A stretch of 46,211 nt of DNA from Klebsormidium nitens (lineage: Eukaryota; Streptophyta; Klebsormidiophyceae; Klebsormidiales; Klebsormidiaceae). Position 1 is the first letter of the stretch. Each line of letters starts with the position of its first letter. The stretch spans positions 1-46,211 of the forward strand of contig DF237605.1 in the NCBI GenBank assembly GCA_000708835.1. Reading direction: 5' to 3'. The position numbers were made by a program, and so were the translations under genes. Positions 1-10,702 of this stretch are shown here, one piece after another. The notes beneath the pieces are model-generated. The model made no database searches. It saw nothing but the letters and a program-made list of their open reading frames with translations, and was not told the origin of the DNA.

Positions 1-510
1 CGTTACAAAGAGACCGACTTCCACGACCTTTAATGTTTTCTTTTTCACCACGTCTTCCGCTCTTACCGGCCTCTTTGCCGTGGCGGGCACCCGGTTTCCC
101 TTGACCGGTCCCCTCGCAAGAAAAGCTCTCTGCTTCCTTACGGTCTCAATCTCCCACAATCCACCACGCTTGACTGCCTCTATACGGACCACGCCGCCTG
201 ACTCAACTTGCGCCGTTCTCCCTTGGAGCACCACACGTGCCCCCGCATCTGCCGCCTTCTCAGAGCAAAAAACTCATCCGCCTCCGGAACGTGCCGGACC
301 TCCTTTAAGGTTACGTACTCACACCGCTCGGGGTCTTACACAAAAGCTCAACGTCTCCGATTCCCACCGCCACCAGAGGCTCACCACAAATCCCCATGAT
401 CTCCTCCTCACGCACAAGCTCTCTTGTAGCTCGATAGAACCTGCTTGTCTAAAACACGTGATTCCGTCAAGAGCGCATCATCAATTGCACCTCCGACTGC
501 CCATCCAGCT
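1..510 (-). pseudogene. Decayed Ty1/copia retrotransposon pol fragment (protease/GAG-pre-integrase region)
   Basis: On the minus strand this stretch reads like the segment between the aspartic protease and the integrase of a plant copia polyprotein. Recognisable pieces, in different frames, are a short 'EEIMGICGEPLVAVGIGD' block (about 400-345), a 'TLKEVRHVPEADEF' block (about 310-270), and an open stretch from about 270 to the window edge containing 'ARVVLQGRTAQVESGG' and 'RGGLWEIETV'. The blocks are separated by at least one stop codon and by frame changes, so the copy is dead. No LTR, reverse transcriptase or integrase core is visible because the fragment runs off position 1. The assignment rests on the general pattern of the copia GAG-pre-integrase region and is moderately sure; the outer boundary near 510 is approximate. 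Confidence 0.6.
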
Positions 511-1544
511 CACGGGCTCCCCACGGGCTCTTGATGTGCACTTTTTAAGTGATCCCCTTTCGATCACCTATATAAGTTACCGCGCGCGTATTCGATCGCG
601 ATGACCTAGTCCAAACACTTGTACATGAGTCTAATAAATCAAATGCAAAACTTTGATTTAGCGGTCGGCATTTATGTGATCGGTCGACTGACTCATGCTC
701 AATTCTAAGTTCTTTCAATGCATATAATGCAGATACTACTAGATACAACCGGTTGCGCGGCGAGCTTGCACAAGTTCTGTTGTGCAGCAACCTAGCGTGA
801 CGTTGTCATTATTGCTTGTTTGAGCTGCGTCAACTGAACGAGCTTCGATCAACAAGCCGACAATCATGCAGCTAGGTAAATCAAGGCTACATTAATGGAC
901 ATGTGCATGATAGCCAAAAAGTGCTTATTGTGTGTGCTGGGTAGCCGCGGCCACGTCGGGCCGCATGTCAACCTGCAGCGATCATTCAATTCCCCGTACT
1001 GAGACCAAGTGTAATATCATTTTCATCCGATCCGCATACCGTACATCAAGCAACTATGCCGCTAGATTGAGCACACGCATGCCAAGCTAGTCCAGGAGTT
1101 TGGACTAACTAGGCTTAGTAACGAGCGTTGGCATACCCGAGCTGCAAGCTGTGTGCGCCAGCGAAGTTGCTCAAGCGAAGTTGCTCAGTGAACTGCGCAA
1201 AATGTCAATCTCCACGACCGTCATTCAGGAGCAATTGATCTACGAGTGACGGTATAGCCCGTTCCTTGAACGGTCTAATCAAATTCCATCTGGCAATCAG
1301 GAAGTACAATCTACTGAGACCGACGCAACAGCAGTAGGTCGGTGAAGGGACGAATTCTGATATTAGACATAAGCGCGTGCATGGCAGCCACTGAGCGATT
1401 CTGCGGCAGTGGACCAGCCCTTGCCAAGCAATAATTTGCACCGGTTAAAACTTGGATTCGTCGACGATGTGCCATAAATAACTTACGAAGAGATTGGCAG
1501 CTAACATAAGAGCTGGATATAGACATATCATCAACACGAGCAGT
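511..1544. other. Intergenic, no gene recognised
   Basis: Between the copia fragment and the end of PIG-S I find no convincing coding sequence on either strand. Short open frames lack codon bias or family likeness. A TATA-like string (ctatataag, 568-576) and a small tandem repeat (1161-1187) are the only visible structures. The PIG-S 3' UTR and polyadenylation site should lie in the right-hand part. Confidence 0.6.
1161..1187. repeat. 14-bp tandem duplication
   Basis: The unit gcgaagttgctcaa is followed directly by a second copy that matches it for 13 bases. It is a simple local duplication with no sign of function. Confidence 0.8.
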
Positions 1545-4500
1545 TCACAGTTGGTTCCGCTTGAACCTACTCAAAGTTTCGCTAAGCCTTCGCCTACAAC
1601 GACCCCGACCCCACCTCAAAGCTTCTCGACAGACGGCGGCACACACGTTCACAAGGACGGGTAGAAAGAGGGGCATGTAGATGGCCATGTGGTGCTCGCT
1701 TGGGAAGTACAGCAGGGACATGAGCGTCGGGTGGAAGAAGGCGGATTCGGCTTGCGCTCGAGCATTCCTTGCGGCACCTGTCACGAAATACGAAGGGAAA
1801 GATAAAGCTACTCTGCTCGCCATACGTCTCTTCGCTGCATCGGCCAGCTTGCAGAGATGCGGGCTTTCTTTCTCCTCGGTTTGCAACTACGAACGGGACG
1901 ATAATCCGAATTGATAACTTGATCCTAGCAAAGGCACTTCCTCGGCCTCGTCGAAGTTAACCAGAACCAGAACCTCAAACTTGCAAATACTTCATCCTTC
2001 TGCTCAAACTCAAGACCCCGAGCGAGGGAGCGGAGCTCGGGGGCTCACTGGCTGCTGCCTCGTAGCTGCCGGCCAGCATGGCCGTCTGCGCTTCGCCCGC
2101 GGCCGCCAGGGCGCGCGTCACCTGGTCCGCAATGCTGTCGTGGACCACCATGTTGGACAGCGCGGACACCAGCGTGGACAGCGACCGCAGCGTCGACAGG
2201 GCCTCCCGCGTATCGTCGGAGGAGCGCGTCCGCAGCAGGGCGGCAACCTCCCTGGGGAAATAAGGAGACGGCTCAACTTAGATTCTGGACTGAAACGCTA
2301 TGCGTCGAATGGCAAGGGCCGTCATCTTCCAGATTCAGAAGCACAGTTCGCACGGGAAACGACCGTCAGAAAGACCGCGGCCTCAACAATCCTCCAAGAA
2401 CCGAAGTTCATTGGGACCGCTTAAAGACGGTTAGCATTTAGCGTATGCCTCGACGGAATGCACTGCTACTAAGGTCTGTCTGAGAGGCTTCCATTTCCCT
2501 GTTGACAAAAAGGACGGCGCTCGGTCGGACTTCTTTCGAACTGAAACGAGTGCCGTCGGCAGCCTTTCAACTCGATCCATGTGTATGTTGACAATTATTT
2601 CTCAAGCTCATCTTCCCAGGGTCGTCTTTTGCGACTCACCAGCCTGCAAAGCCTTTTGGCCCCGGCGACAGCGTTTGCACTTCGGCAGACCGCTTGGGCG
2701 TCGCAGACAGACCGAACAGGGTGCGCAGCTGGCCGATCTGGATGGCGAGAATTCGGCGCAGCTCGCTGGAGGGGATTGTCCTTGGACCAGTATCCGAGGA
2801 CGCGTTTCTGTAGGAAAACGAACAACTTGAAGACAATCGACCAGGGTTAAAGGGTGTCTGATCCGTCACGAAGTGATAAGAGTTGGGCAGGAATGACGTT
2901 TGGCCAGCCGAAATCAAGAAAATGCTGAAGCATGGCCGAGAACCCGGATCGAGATCGGTTTGCAACATTCTAAATCTGCGGTAAGCAGTCGCTGCGCACT
3001 TTCAAAGGCAATTCAGAGAAGGACACAGGCTGATACGCAAACAGATTTCGCAATGCCAAGCACGCAATGAACTGACTAAAGTGGTAACGAACAGCATTCA
3101 AAATTGCCTCCGGCACAAGGCCCGGAGCGCCCGAGAAGCGAGTCCCCGAAGCCTACCTTGAACACTGCGGAGGGTTCCACACCACGACCCCTCCCCACGA
3201 CGGCACCGTGAACCCGTCCGTCGGGGACAGTTTCCCATTGGGCAGTTTGAAGTGGAGGGGGCACTCGTCTGCCGCGGGGACGTAGACCGCAAAGTGCAGC
3301 AGCTTGGAGCGGCCGGCAGAGGCAACCGACGTGTCCAGGTGCCACTCGTGGGAGTTGACAAAGAAGGGAAGGTCGGAGTGTGGAACGATGTAAGCCTGGT
3401 GCTGAGGATCCCATGTGGGCCGCACCTGGCACGAGACATGGGCTGTTGGAAGCGGGGGAACATCAGGGGTGCAGAATCTCACCGCCTCCTTTTTGTTCAG
3501 CGAACGAACCGTACGGAGGTGCGACGCTGTTTGAAGCGAAGGGATGGTGTGCACTGATTGTTCAGCTATTGAAGGGGTTGTCACAGTCGTCGAAGAGGCT
3601 AAAATCTGTAGGAATCTAGTCGACCTCAGGGGTGCCCCCTTCCTTTGAAAGAAAACCGTCTATTCCCAAGACCAAGACAGCTCCACAATACATTTCCTGG
3701 AAGGGATCAACCAACGTTTAGGAGAACGGCAACATGAGACTCATTGTCTTAGCTCACCTGGCTCCTGGCGTAGTACAGCACCTGGCTTTCCACTGCCAGC
3801 TCAGCGACAGGACTGATAGCCTGCACCAGTGGCGCAAAGATATGCTCTTCCGCTGAGGCGAAGTCCCAGTCAAAGACCCAGTCTGCCGGGTCCGCATTCA
3901 GAAGAGAAAAGGAGAGTAAAGCGGAGCCATCAGCAGCGAACGGCATCGGCCCAGACGGCCTCCTGGCTCGACGCCTCTTTCTTTCACTGACAATTTTGTC
4001 ATCCTTGTTCTGTTTGCTCGCTGGGCTTGCGCCTGGATTGGAGTTGCGTGATGGATTGGGGACCAGCGGCATGGCACCTTGGACCATGTGCTTGGCGGCT
4101 TGCAGTACTTTTGGAGCTACCGTCTCTTCGAAGCTGTCCCCTATAGTGGCTGGTGAATTACTTATCCAAGCATGCCTATGTTTTCCTACGACAGGAGTTG
4201 AACAATGCTCTTCCAAATGCCCAGCTGCTATAGGGTCACTAATCACTATGAATACAGAGTAAGCATTGCTTCCTAGTTCAAAACTGTCTGCGAGCGGGAG
4301 GAGGGTCTCATCTTGCTCGTGCAAACGCAGATTGGACCAAACAGGGGCAGAGAAGCCCCAGCGGAAGTTGCAAAGCCGCTCCTGATGGTTATTGGCAGAC
4401 TTGTGGTACTCTAAGCAGGAAGTAGGACTGATATAAGTCAACCTGGTATCTATCTGCTGCCCATCCTGCTGATCTGCATTACTAACACTGCCTGTGATGG

Positions 4501-5254
4501 GCCCTCCTGACCATGAGCGCTCCTTGCTGAGGCCGCTCAAACTTTGCTGGAGCTTCTCCAGCATGCGGGAAGGGGGACGTCTGTCCTCTTCATTGACGCC
4601 ATTGGTCGAACTCAGTAACAGGACAAGAGACACGATGACAGGAGAATGGACAGGAAGGGGATTGTGTGATGGTTCAAGGTTCAACTTTGGCAGTGGGGCC
4701 CGATGAACTTCAGTCGTCTTCCACCATACTGGGAGCCCTGCAGGGAGAAGTACGCCAGTGCTTCAAGAAGTTACTGCTGCATTGCACTCTCACCACCAAA
4801 CACCGTTCAACTATTCCCTTCCAAGTGGACAAGGGCACAACTCAGAGATAAGAATACAAGGGGCTCAGCGGCACCACTTAGTCAGCAGTACTCCTTGTGC
4901 CTGATTAGAGAGCCACAGCTGAAAGTTAATGCAACACGCTATATCGTGGAAGAAGAGAAGAGCAAACAGAGGTACCCCAGTTTCTCAAGTTGCCCGCTCA
5001 CACATGCACCACCTCTCCATCAGCTGCCTTGAGCACAACTCTGTGTCGACAGAGGTGTGATGATCATGACCATTCAATATAACACTGCAGATGGATGGCA
5101 CGGAGGTTTACCACATTCCTGCTTTTTTTATGGAAGGCTTACCTGAAAACAGACCAATAGCAACAATGAAGGCGACAACAAGGCGTCCGCTGTCCCTGGT
5201 CATGTCCTCAGCTGAGATTGCATCATTCCTTGATTTGGCTCCTCCAGCATCCAT
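1545..5254 (-). CDS. PIGS: GPI transamidase component PIG-S (GPI17)
   Basis: PIG-S is a subunit of the ER-membrane GPI transamidase, which cleaves the C-terminal signal of client proteins and attaches the GPI anchor. Six exons: 5254-5143, 4737-3758, 3425-3157, 2807-2640, 2251-2049, 1777-1545 (654 residues; all junctions keep frame). Family marks: an N-terminal membrane segment running into 'GLPVWWKTTEVHRAPLP' (residues about 22-55), the plant-type 'LPFFVNSHEWHLDTSV' block and 'WGGVVVWNPP' in exon 3, and a C-terminal membrane segment after 'FFHPTLMSLLYFPSEH' in exon 6. A large lumenal domain lies between the two membrane spans, as expected for the family. The start is the first ATG that leads into the membrane segment; two very short upstream frames precede it. 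It shares an upstream region with VPS20. Identity is very sure; the TSS is not known. Confidence 0.93.
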
Positions 5255-5300
5255 CAGAACTGCCCTGCTGTCCCTTCAAGCCTCATTTCGAATTTTCCAT
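5254..5300 (-). promoter_or_regulatory. Two overlapping minimal uORFs abutting the PIG-S start
   Basis: On the minus strand a 5-codon frame (ATG at 5300, TGA at 5285-5283) ends with its stop overlapping the ATG of a 10-codon frame (ATG at 5286). The stop of that second frame (5256-5254) overlaps the PIG-S ATG in a TGATG arrangement. If the transcript includes them, they would form a stop-start relay that could throttle PIG-S translation through reinitiation. The sequence is plain to see, but the TSS is unknown. Confidence 0.5.
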
Positions 5301-5895
5301 GACCTGGCACCAATTTCCGCAAGTGCTTTCGCATGAGCTAGAAAAGCATGGTGGCCAAATGAATTGCGCCACACCTTTTCAATGCTGCACACCTCTGCAA
5401 TCTGGATGAGCTAGACCTACTGAGGCTAACGAGAGGAGGATTGAAACCCTAACTTTTCATGCCAGATCAGGACTGAGCACACCCACTCAAATGATGTGTG
5501 TGAGAGCGATCGAAATTGTCGGAAGATGGCTCTGAAGACCTTGAAGCAGTCGCACAGCTTCAAGACATATCCCGCACAATGCGGCACTGCCTTCAGAAGA
5601 GGATCCGAGGGGTTCCCTCTGAACATTTGTACCTCAAGAGCAGCTCAAAAGTAGCTCAAGTCTCAAGAGCAGCAGAGCAGCAAAGGCTAAAGCGCATAGG
5701 CTGCCAGAAAAGCCGCCAGACAAGCTCAGAGTCAAGCTGCAAAGGGCTGCACTTCGGCACTTCTAACAGGTTTTCTAGTGGACGTAGGCGAACAGTCAGG
5801 CCGCCAGCCCTGATTGCTTGGCGTGCGTTGCAAAGTCTGCAGGGAACATTGTCCTGCCGCTCTTTGGCTAGAAAGAGGAGGTCTGTATATATGCA
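5255..5895. promoter_or_regulatory. Divergent intergenic region between PIG-S and VPS20
   Basis: This 641-bp region separates two head-to-head start codons and must hold both promoters and both 5' leaders. I see no clear TATA box at a proper distance: the tatata string at about 5886-5892 is only a few bases before the VPS20 ATG, too close to be a TATA box. No other gene is evident in it. Confidence 0.6.
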
Positions 5896-8091
5896 ATGGG
5901 CAATCTTTTCTCCACCAACAAGAAGCGTCAGATCACGGATGTTGACAGGGCGGTGCTGTCATTGAAGACACAGCGGCGAAAATTAGTTGAATATCAGAGA
6001 AAAGTGAGTTGTTCCATACTTATGAATGGGCTCAGGTTGTTCAATCTATCACATACATGCAGCAGCCTGTCTCCATGCTCATATAGTCGCGAGTCACCCA
6101 TTCTATTGGTTAGCAGGGTCGTTTTTGGGTTCCGCAACCCTCAGCGGGACAATTCTGCCCAGCTTGTGAGAGTGGATCGATATTCAATGGTCAAACAGAG
6201 TCTCGCATAGCTTGTTTCAAGGGGAGAATGTTCTCACTTTTGATTGGCACCAAAAGAATCTTGGGGATGAGGTGTAATAACATCAAATACCTCTGAGCAG
6301 GTAGAAAGTGTTATTGAAAGGGAGACGGCCGCGGCCAGGGAGCTCCTGAAAGAGAAGAAGAAGGAGCGGGCGCTGCTGTGTTTGAAGAAGAAAAAGTATC
6401 AGGAGCAACTGCTGCAGAAGGTGGACGCCTGGATCTTCAATGTGGAAGAACAAGTGAGTTTGATCGGACATTGGCTCAGAGTTAGTAGCGTCTGCGACAT
6501 CCCAACTACTTGCCGAGCAGCCCCATTGCTCAGAATCCAAACCTAGGAAGGACAATGCAATCACAAGGGTAAAATCACCCGGCAGTACTTCTTCACAGCA
6601 TTGGGACGGAGTGTCTTGTTTGTTGGTGGATCACAAGACCTGCGCATTTGGAATGCATGTGAACAATCTGCTCACCTTGTGTTTGGCTGTCGAGTTTGAT
6701 TCATCGCAGCCTTGTATTGACCTCTTAGTCTCGTGTGCAGATTACGAATATCGAGGTCGTAGGGCGCCAGAAGGATGTGTTTGACAGCCTCAAGAGTGGC
6801 CACAGCACCATCAAGGAGTTGCAGAGCGAGATCAGCATTGACGACGTACAAAAGCTGATGGATGAGACAGCTGAAGCCAAGGAGTACCAAGATGTACGAG
6901 GCCCCATCCTGACTTCACCACCAAGACTACTCGTCTCACACTTCTTGTCTGCTTCGGATGGGGTCAGGTTTTCAATTGTGGCGTCTGCTTCAACAGCCTC
7001 CTGTTCTTGTGGCCTGACTCCAGTCTCTGGCTAAGTGGTTACTCTCAGGAAGGAGAGCAGGCAGTATCTCGACGCGGACACCTCTACTCTTGAAGTGTGA
7101 CCATCAATGCACCCATGAATCACGGCTCCTGCAGGAGGTCAACCGGATACTTGGCGAAAAGCTCTCATCAATGGAGGAGGACGAAGTGAATGCCGAGTTT
7201 GATAAGCTCGAAGAGGAGGTAGGCTTTCCCCCACTTTCATCTGCTCACACAAACAACCAGTTTCAATTCAATTCTAGGAGGACATTGTGACAAGCAAACT
7301 CTGCCCAGGATCAAGTTTGACGATTTGGGTGTTAGGAGGCTCCAATTCTTCCTTCTCTGTCTCTATTGTTGAGTTTGTTCGGCCAAACATTCCAACGACT
7401 CAAGCTGGCTCGTTGCAGCTCCTCGACGTTGATCTTCCGCCCGTCCCAGTGGTCCCTGAGCAGAAACTTCCGACAGAAGTGGTCGAGGACGAGGAGGAGT
7501 TGCCCGAAGTTCCATCAGAACCAGTCAAGGGTAAGCTCTAGCGGGTCCTAGTAAGGTTTAGCTAGGTGGCCTGTGAAGCGTCCTTCTATTCGGCTGTGGA
7601 TGCGCTTTGTTTGCCTCAGTTTTGGGCCCTGAGAAACAGATGGAATTCCTCATCCTACATGTGAGTTAAAACCGCAGTGTTCAAGTCCTGAAGCCTCTTG
7701 TTTTTTTTGTGAAGTTCGCGGGCCAACGGAAGAGACGACGGAACTACCGGACGTTCCAACGAGACCGGTGAAAGGTAGGCAGCTTTCCAACCCGGTTCAA
7801 TCTCCCAGTTCTGAATTCATTAGCAACTTTGGAACGTTTGCGACATTGCACGATGGCGGATTTAAGGTTGCCTGTCCACAAACAACATGCCACTGAGGTT
7901 TCGGGAATCCTCTCAGATTTTGATGACAAAGAACCGTGTATCAGCAAGGCACGAGAGCTGCGTTTCATTTTTTTGGTAACTTAATCAAAAGGATTTGCGA
8001 AGCATAGGTGCTTGACGGATTACAAACACATAAGCATTTCCTTTCTCTCGCAGAACGTGTGGCTATCAGGGAGGAACCCTTGACCGCGTAA
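5896..8091 (+). CDS. VPS20: ESCRT-III subunit VPS20 (CHMP6)
   Basis: VPS20/CHMP6 links ESCRT-II to the Snf7 polymer at endosomes during multivesicular body formation. Seven exons: 5896-6003, 6301-6453, 6741-6893, 7135-7218, 7419-7530, 7715-7774, 8054-8091 (235 residues). The N-terminus MGNLFS carries the Gly2 myristoylation signal typical of the family, followed by '[20 protein letters not shown]', the basic helical Snf7 core, '[18 protein letters not shown]' (exon 3), and an acidic tail. The tail has three MIM2-like proline motifs (LPPVP, LPEVP, LPDVP) for VPS4 MIT binding. The last two fall in the end of exon 5 and in the whole of 60-bp exon 6, which look like copies of each other. The protein is somewhat longer than the roughly 200 residues of animal CHMP6. 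Identity is very sure; the small exons 6 and 7 are supported by frame, splice signals and motif continuity. Confidence 0.93.
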
Positions 8092-9230
8092 GCTCGCTGA
8101 TGTTAGAGGCTAGCTTTTATTGTATATAGCCCTGTCCAATACCTGATACTTTACCGGAATTTGTTTTTCAAGGAATGTGCTACAGCTGATGGTTTGTGGC
8201 GCGCGACACTTTGATGCATGGACATACATTCAAGTGAATCACTCTGTTGACACCATGAATCCAGGGTTCACTCAGAGCTGATTGAACGGATTTCAGGTGC
8301 CTCTTAGCTTGCAGCAAGTTTCCGTTCTGCAAAAGCTTGAAAGAATCATGGACTTATGCATGGTCATGACCATGCATGTAGCCTGGTCATAGTATTGATA
8401 GGGCTCGTGCGATTCACCAGCAGCTGCATGCACTATACAATCTCGCGACAGTGGCCCTTGCAAGAATCATACATATAATTCATGACAACGATGCAGAGCC
8501 GTTTCTTACGACGTTTGCTTGAACATGCCATAGACTTCAGGTGCAATCATATGCGGCCTGGCCAATTGATCCAATCTTGAAAGCAATTGTGGTCCCGGCT
8601 CATGCGCGTACGTTGTTTGGGAATATGACGGTTAGTAGGTACTTTAGCAACAACTGCAAATAATTCAACTGTAAACCGTCTTCATTCATGATCTTATCAC
8701 AAATTATGTATGCTTGCCCAGCAGCTTGAAGTCATCTTTGTCACCTGCTAACTATTTTGAATGTGCTTGAAAGAAAGTTTTGAAGCGTTCAAACAACATG
8801 TACTGCAATATGATGGCCACATGGGCATAGACCTGGCTGCACTTACACCCCCATGCTCTTTCAATCAATGGACCTGATGGCAAGCTGCAGAGTCAATTCA
8901 TTGTACCCCGGTCTCACCGGAGCATTGCCCGATGGCTCAGCGTGGCCCAGGGTTTATAAGAACATGTGACCATGGCATCGAGGTAGATAAGCAACTCAGA
9001 CAATTGTACAGCCTCATTACAAGTGCATAAGCTTCTCCCGACTCGTACGAAAATCACCCCCACTCTGTAGGATTGAATTGCCTCCATGCGAAGGCGTGAT
9101 CCTCCACAATGCTCCACTTGAAGGGTGCTGAAAGTCGACGGTGTATTGTCAAATGCAGCTGATGTGGGCAGCATCTGACTCACATATCAAATTGTACAGT
9201 CCTACTTTGCACGGTCCTTAACGGTTGCTA
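8092..9230. other. Convergent intergenic region, no gene recognised
   Basis: This is the 3' flank of VPS20 meeting the 3' flank of the next minus-strand gene. The sequence is AT-richer than the exons and holds only short open frames with no family likeness. No repeat or RNA gene is evident. Confidence 0.55.
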
Positions 9231-10259
9231 TTATACAAAATGAGTGATCTAAGACAAAAAGAATCGTTCGAGGACCAACATTTGGTCAAACCAAGCAGAC
9301 CATCTTTGTCTCTGCCAGATTCCCACAACTCGAGTCACCATCTGCCGGCATTGCCTACTAAAAGGTGTTGAACCGCACAATATGCACATACAAGCCGTTG
9401 GCTCATGTAAACCAACACGGCAAACGACAAACTACAGTAGAAGATATCCTTTGCATCGCCCTTCGTTTGCGGAGTCATGAAGCCCCATGCTTGATCGCTG
9501 AGTGCCTTCATATCAATCTGTAAATGCAGCAAAATGTGAGTTGACAAAGGGTTCCTGATCAGAAAGTTGATCAAGTGTGCCTCCGTAACCAACGCGCCAC
9601 ACCAGAGGGATGCGAGCGTGCTTGCAGCGAAGGGACTGCATTCTGCAATGACAGAATCATCCACCTGGTTCCAAACAGCTAAGCATAGGAGGTAGGTACT
9701 ACTGGCCCCTGGCGGCACAACGCACAACCAAAAATGGCTCATCCAACAAACATCGACTCCTGAGTCTTGTAAGGCCACATCACTGAGGGGGCGATTTAGT
9801 CTTTGCAATAATCCTGGATACGAGGCCAAAATAGCATCTAGTAGACATATCAGCAGCAGAACATTAGACGCAAGTATCGCAATTCTGGTTCTCTCCATGT
9901 TGCTGACCCACCTTGGGCAGCTTGACCTTCTGCATCACAGGCTCTTCCTCGCCTGCTTGTGCGCTTCCTAGTGCTGGATCCGTTGCTTTGAGTGAGGAGG
10001 GTCCGTTCCCCTTGGTTGGCCGCATGCCGTTGGGGACCTTATGCATGCTCCCATGCTTTGAACCCTTTTCTCCTGCCGCATTTCTAATCATTGGTATCCT
10101 CGTTCGACATCGCATGCCACATCTCTGAAGGGCAATACTTTGTGGCCCGCTTGTTAAGGCGTCCTTGCCACCCTTGATAAATGTGCAAAAGGCAGACGAG
10201 CTTTGGGACACGGAAAGCTGGACAGATGCCGCCATGACGCCCAAAATGACAGGCGCCAC
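9231..10259 (-). CDS. Unidentified, probably plastid-targeted small membrane protein
   Basis: I do not recognise the family. Exon 1 (10259-9912) encodes 116 residues that are Ser/Ala/Arg-rich and poor in acidic residues at first (MAASVQLSVSQSSSAF from the second Met at 10235), a typical plastid transit-peptide profile, followed by 'EEEPVMQKVKLPK'. It is spliced by GTGGGT to an acceptor at 9518 (TTTACAG). Exon 2 begins 'IDMKALSDQAWGFMTPQT', then 'KGDAKDIFYCSLSFAVLV', a charged stretch leading into one membrane segment. Two endings are possible: read-through to a stop at 9337-9335 (176 residues), or use of a good GTATGT donor after 9392 with a TTTTTGTCTTAG acceptor and a six-codon last exon 9248-9231 (163 residues, ending in the membrane segment). 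I prefer the second. The gene is head to head with the PPR gene. That it is a gene is fairly sure; function is unknown. Confidence 0.6.
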
Positions 10260-10702
10260 AATTCGACCTGGCCTTCTGCACAGTCTTTCTTCCTAACCTG
10301 GCTCTTAGCGTAGCACGTGTAGCTCAGCACACTGCGTGACTGAGCACCGGACAAGCACGGTCCGGGTCAGAATGGAAGAGAGCGTCGCCACACACGCCTT
10401 GCTGCGGCCCTTTCTGGTCCTGCGCCCAAATATCTTCAGCTCCAATCTTGCAGTTCGTGCACTTTTTGCTTTCCACGTCAGCTGGCGCTCAGTAACCCTA
10501 TTTGTTAACCCTGCACCACAGTCTTGGTACGGTGTGCAAATCACGGTTCATGACCAAGATCTGCGAAACCCTTTTACCCTGAATTTGAAGGCTCCCCTCC
10601 TTCCTTCAAACTTCAATTTCAAAGCATCACATTCATGATCAACAGAACAGTACGTTGAAGTCTCCATTGAATGGCGGTGTCGGTTACCACAGTAGGAAGA
10701 GA
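10260..10702. promoter_or_regulatory. Divergent intergenic region upstream of the PPR gene
   Basis: This 443-bp region separates the start of the small membrane-protein gene (minus) from the PPR start (plus). It must contain both promoters. No motif stands out, and the open frames in it are not supported by splice or family evidence. Confidence 0.55.

Noticed and set aside
3749-4684. A 311-codon continuous minus-strand frame as a complete gene
   Set aside because: It is only the large second exon of PIG-S. The splice donor at 3757 and the upstream acceptor at 4738 join it in frame to family-matching exons; its apparent ATG and stop are internal and intronic.
5886-5892. TATA box for VPS20
   Set aside because: It lies a few bases from the start codon, leaving no leader; chance AT-rich string.
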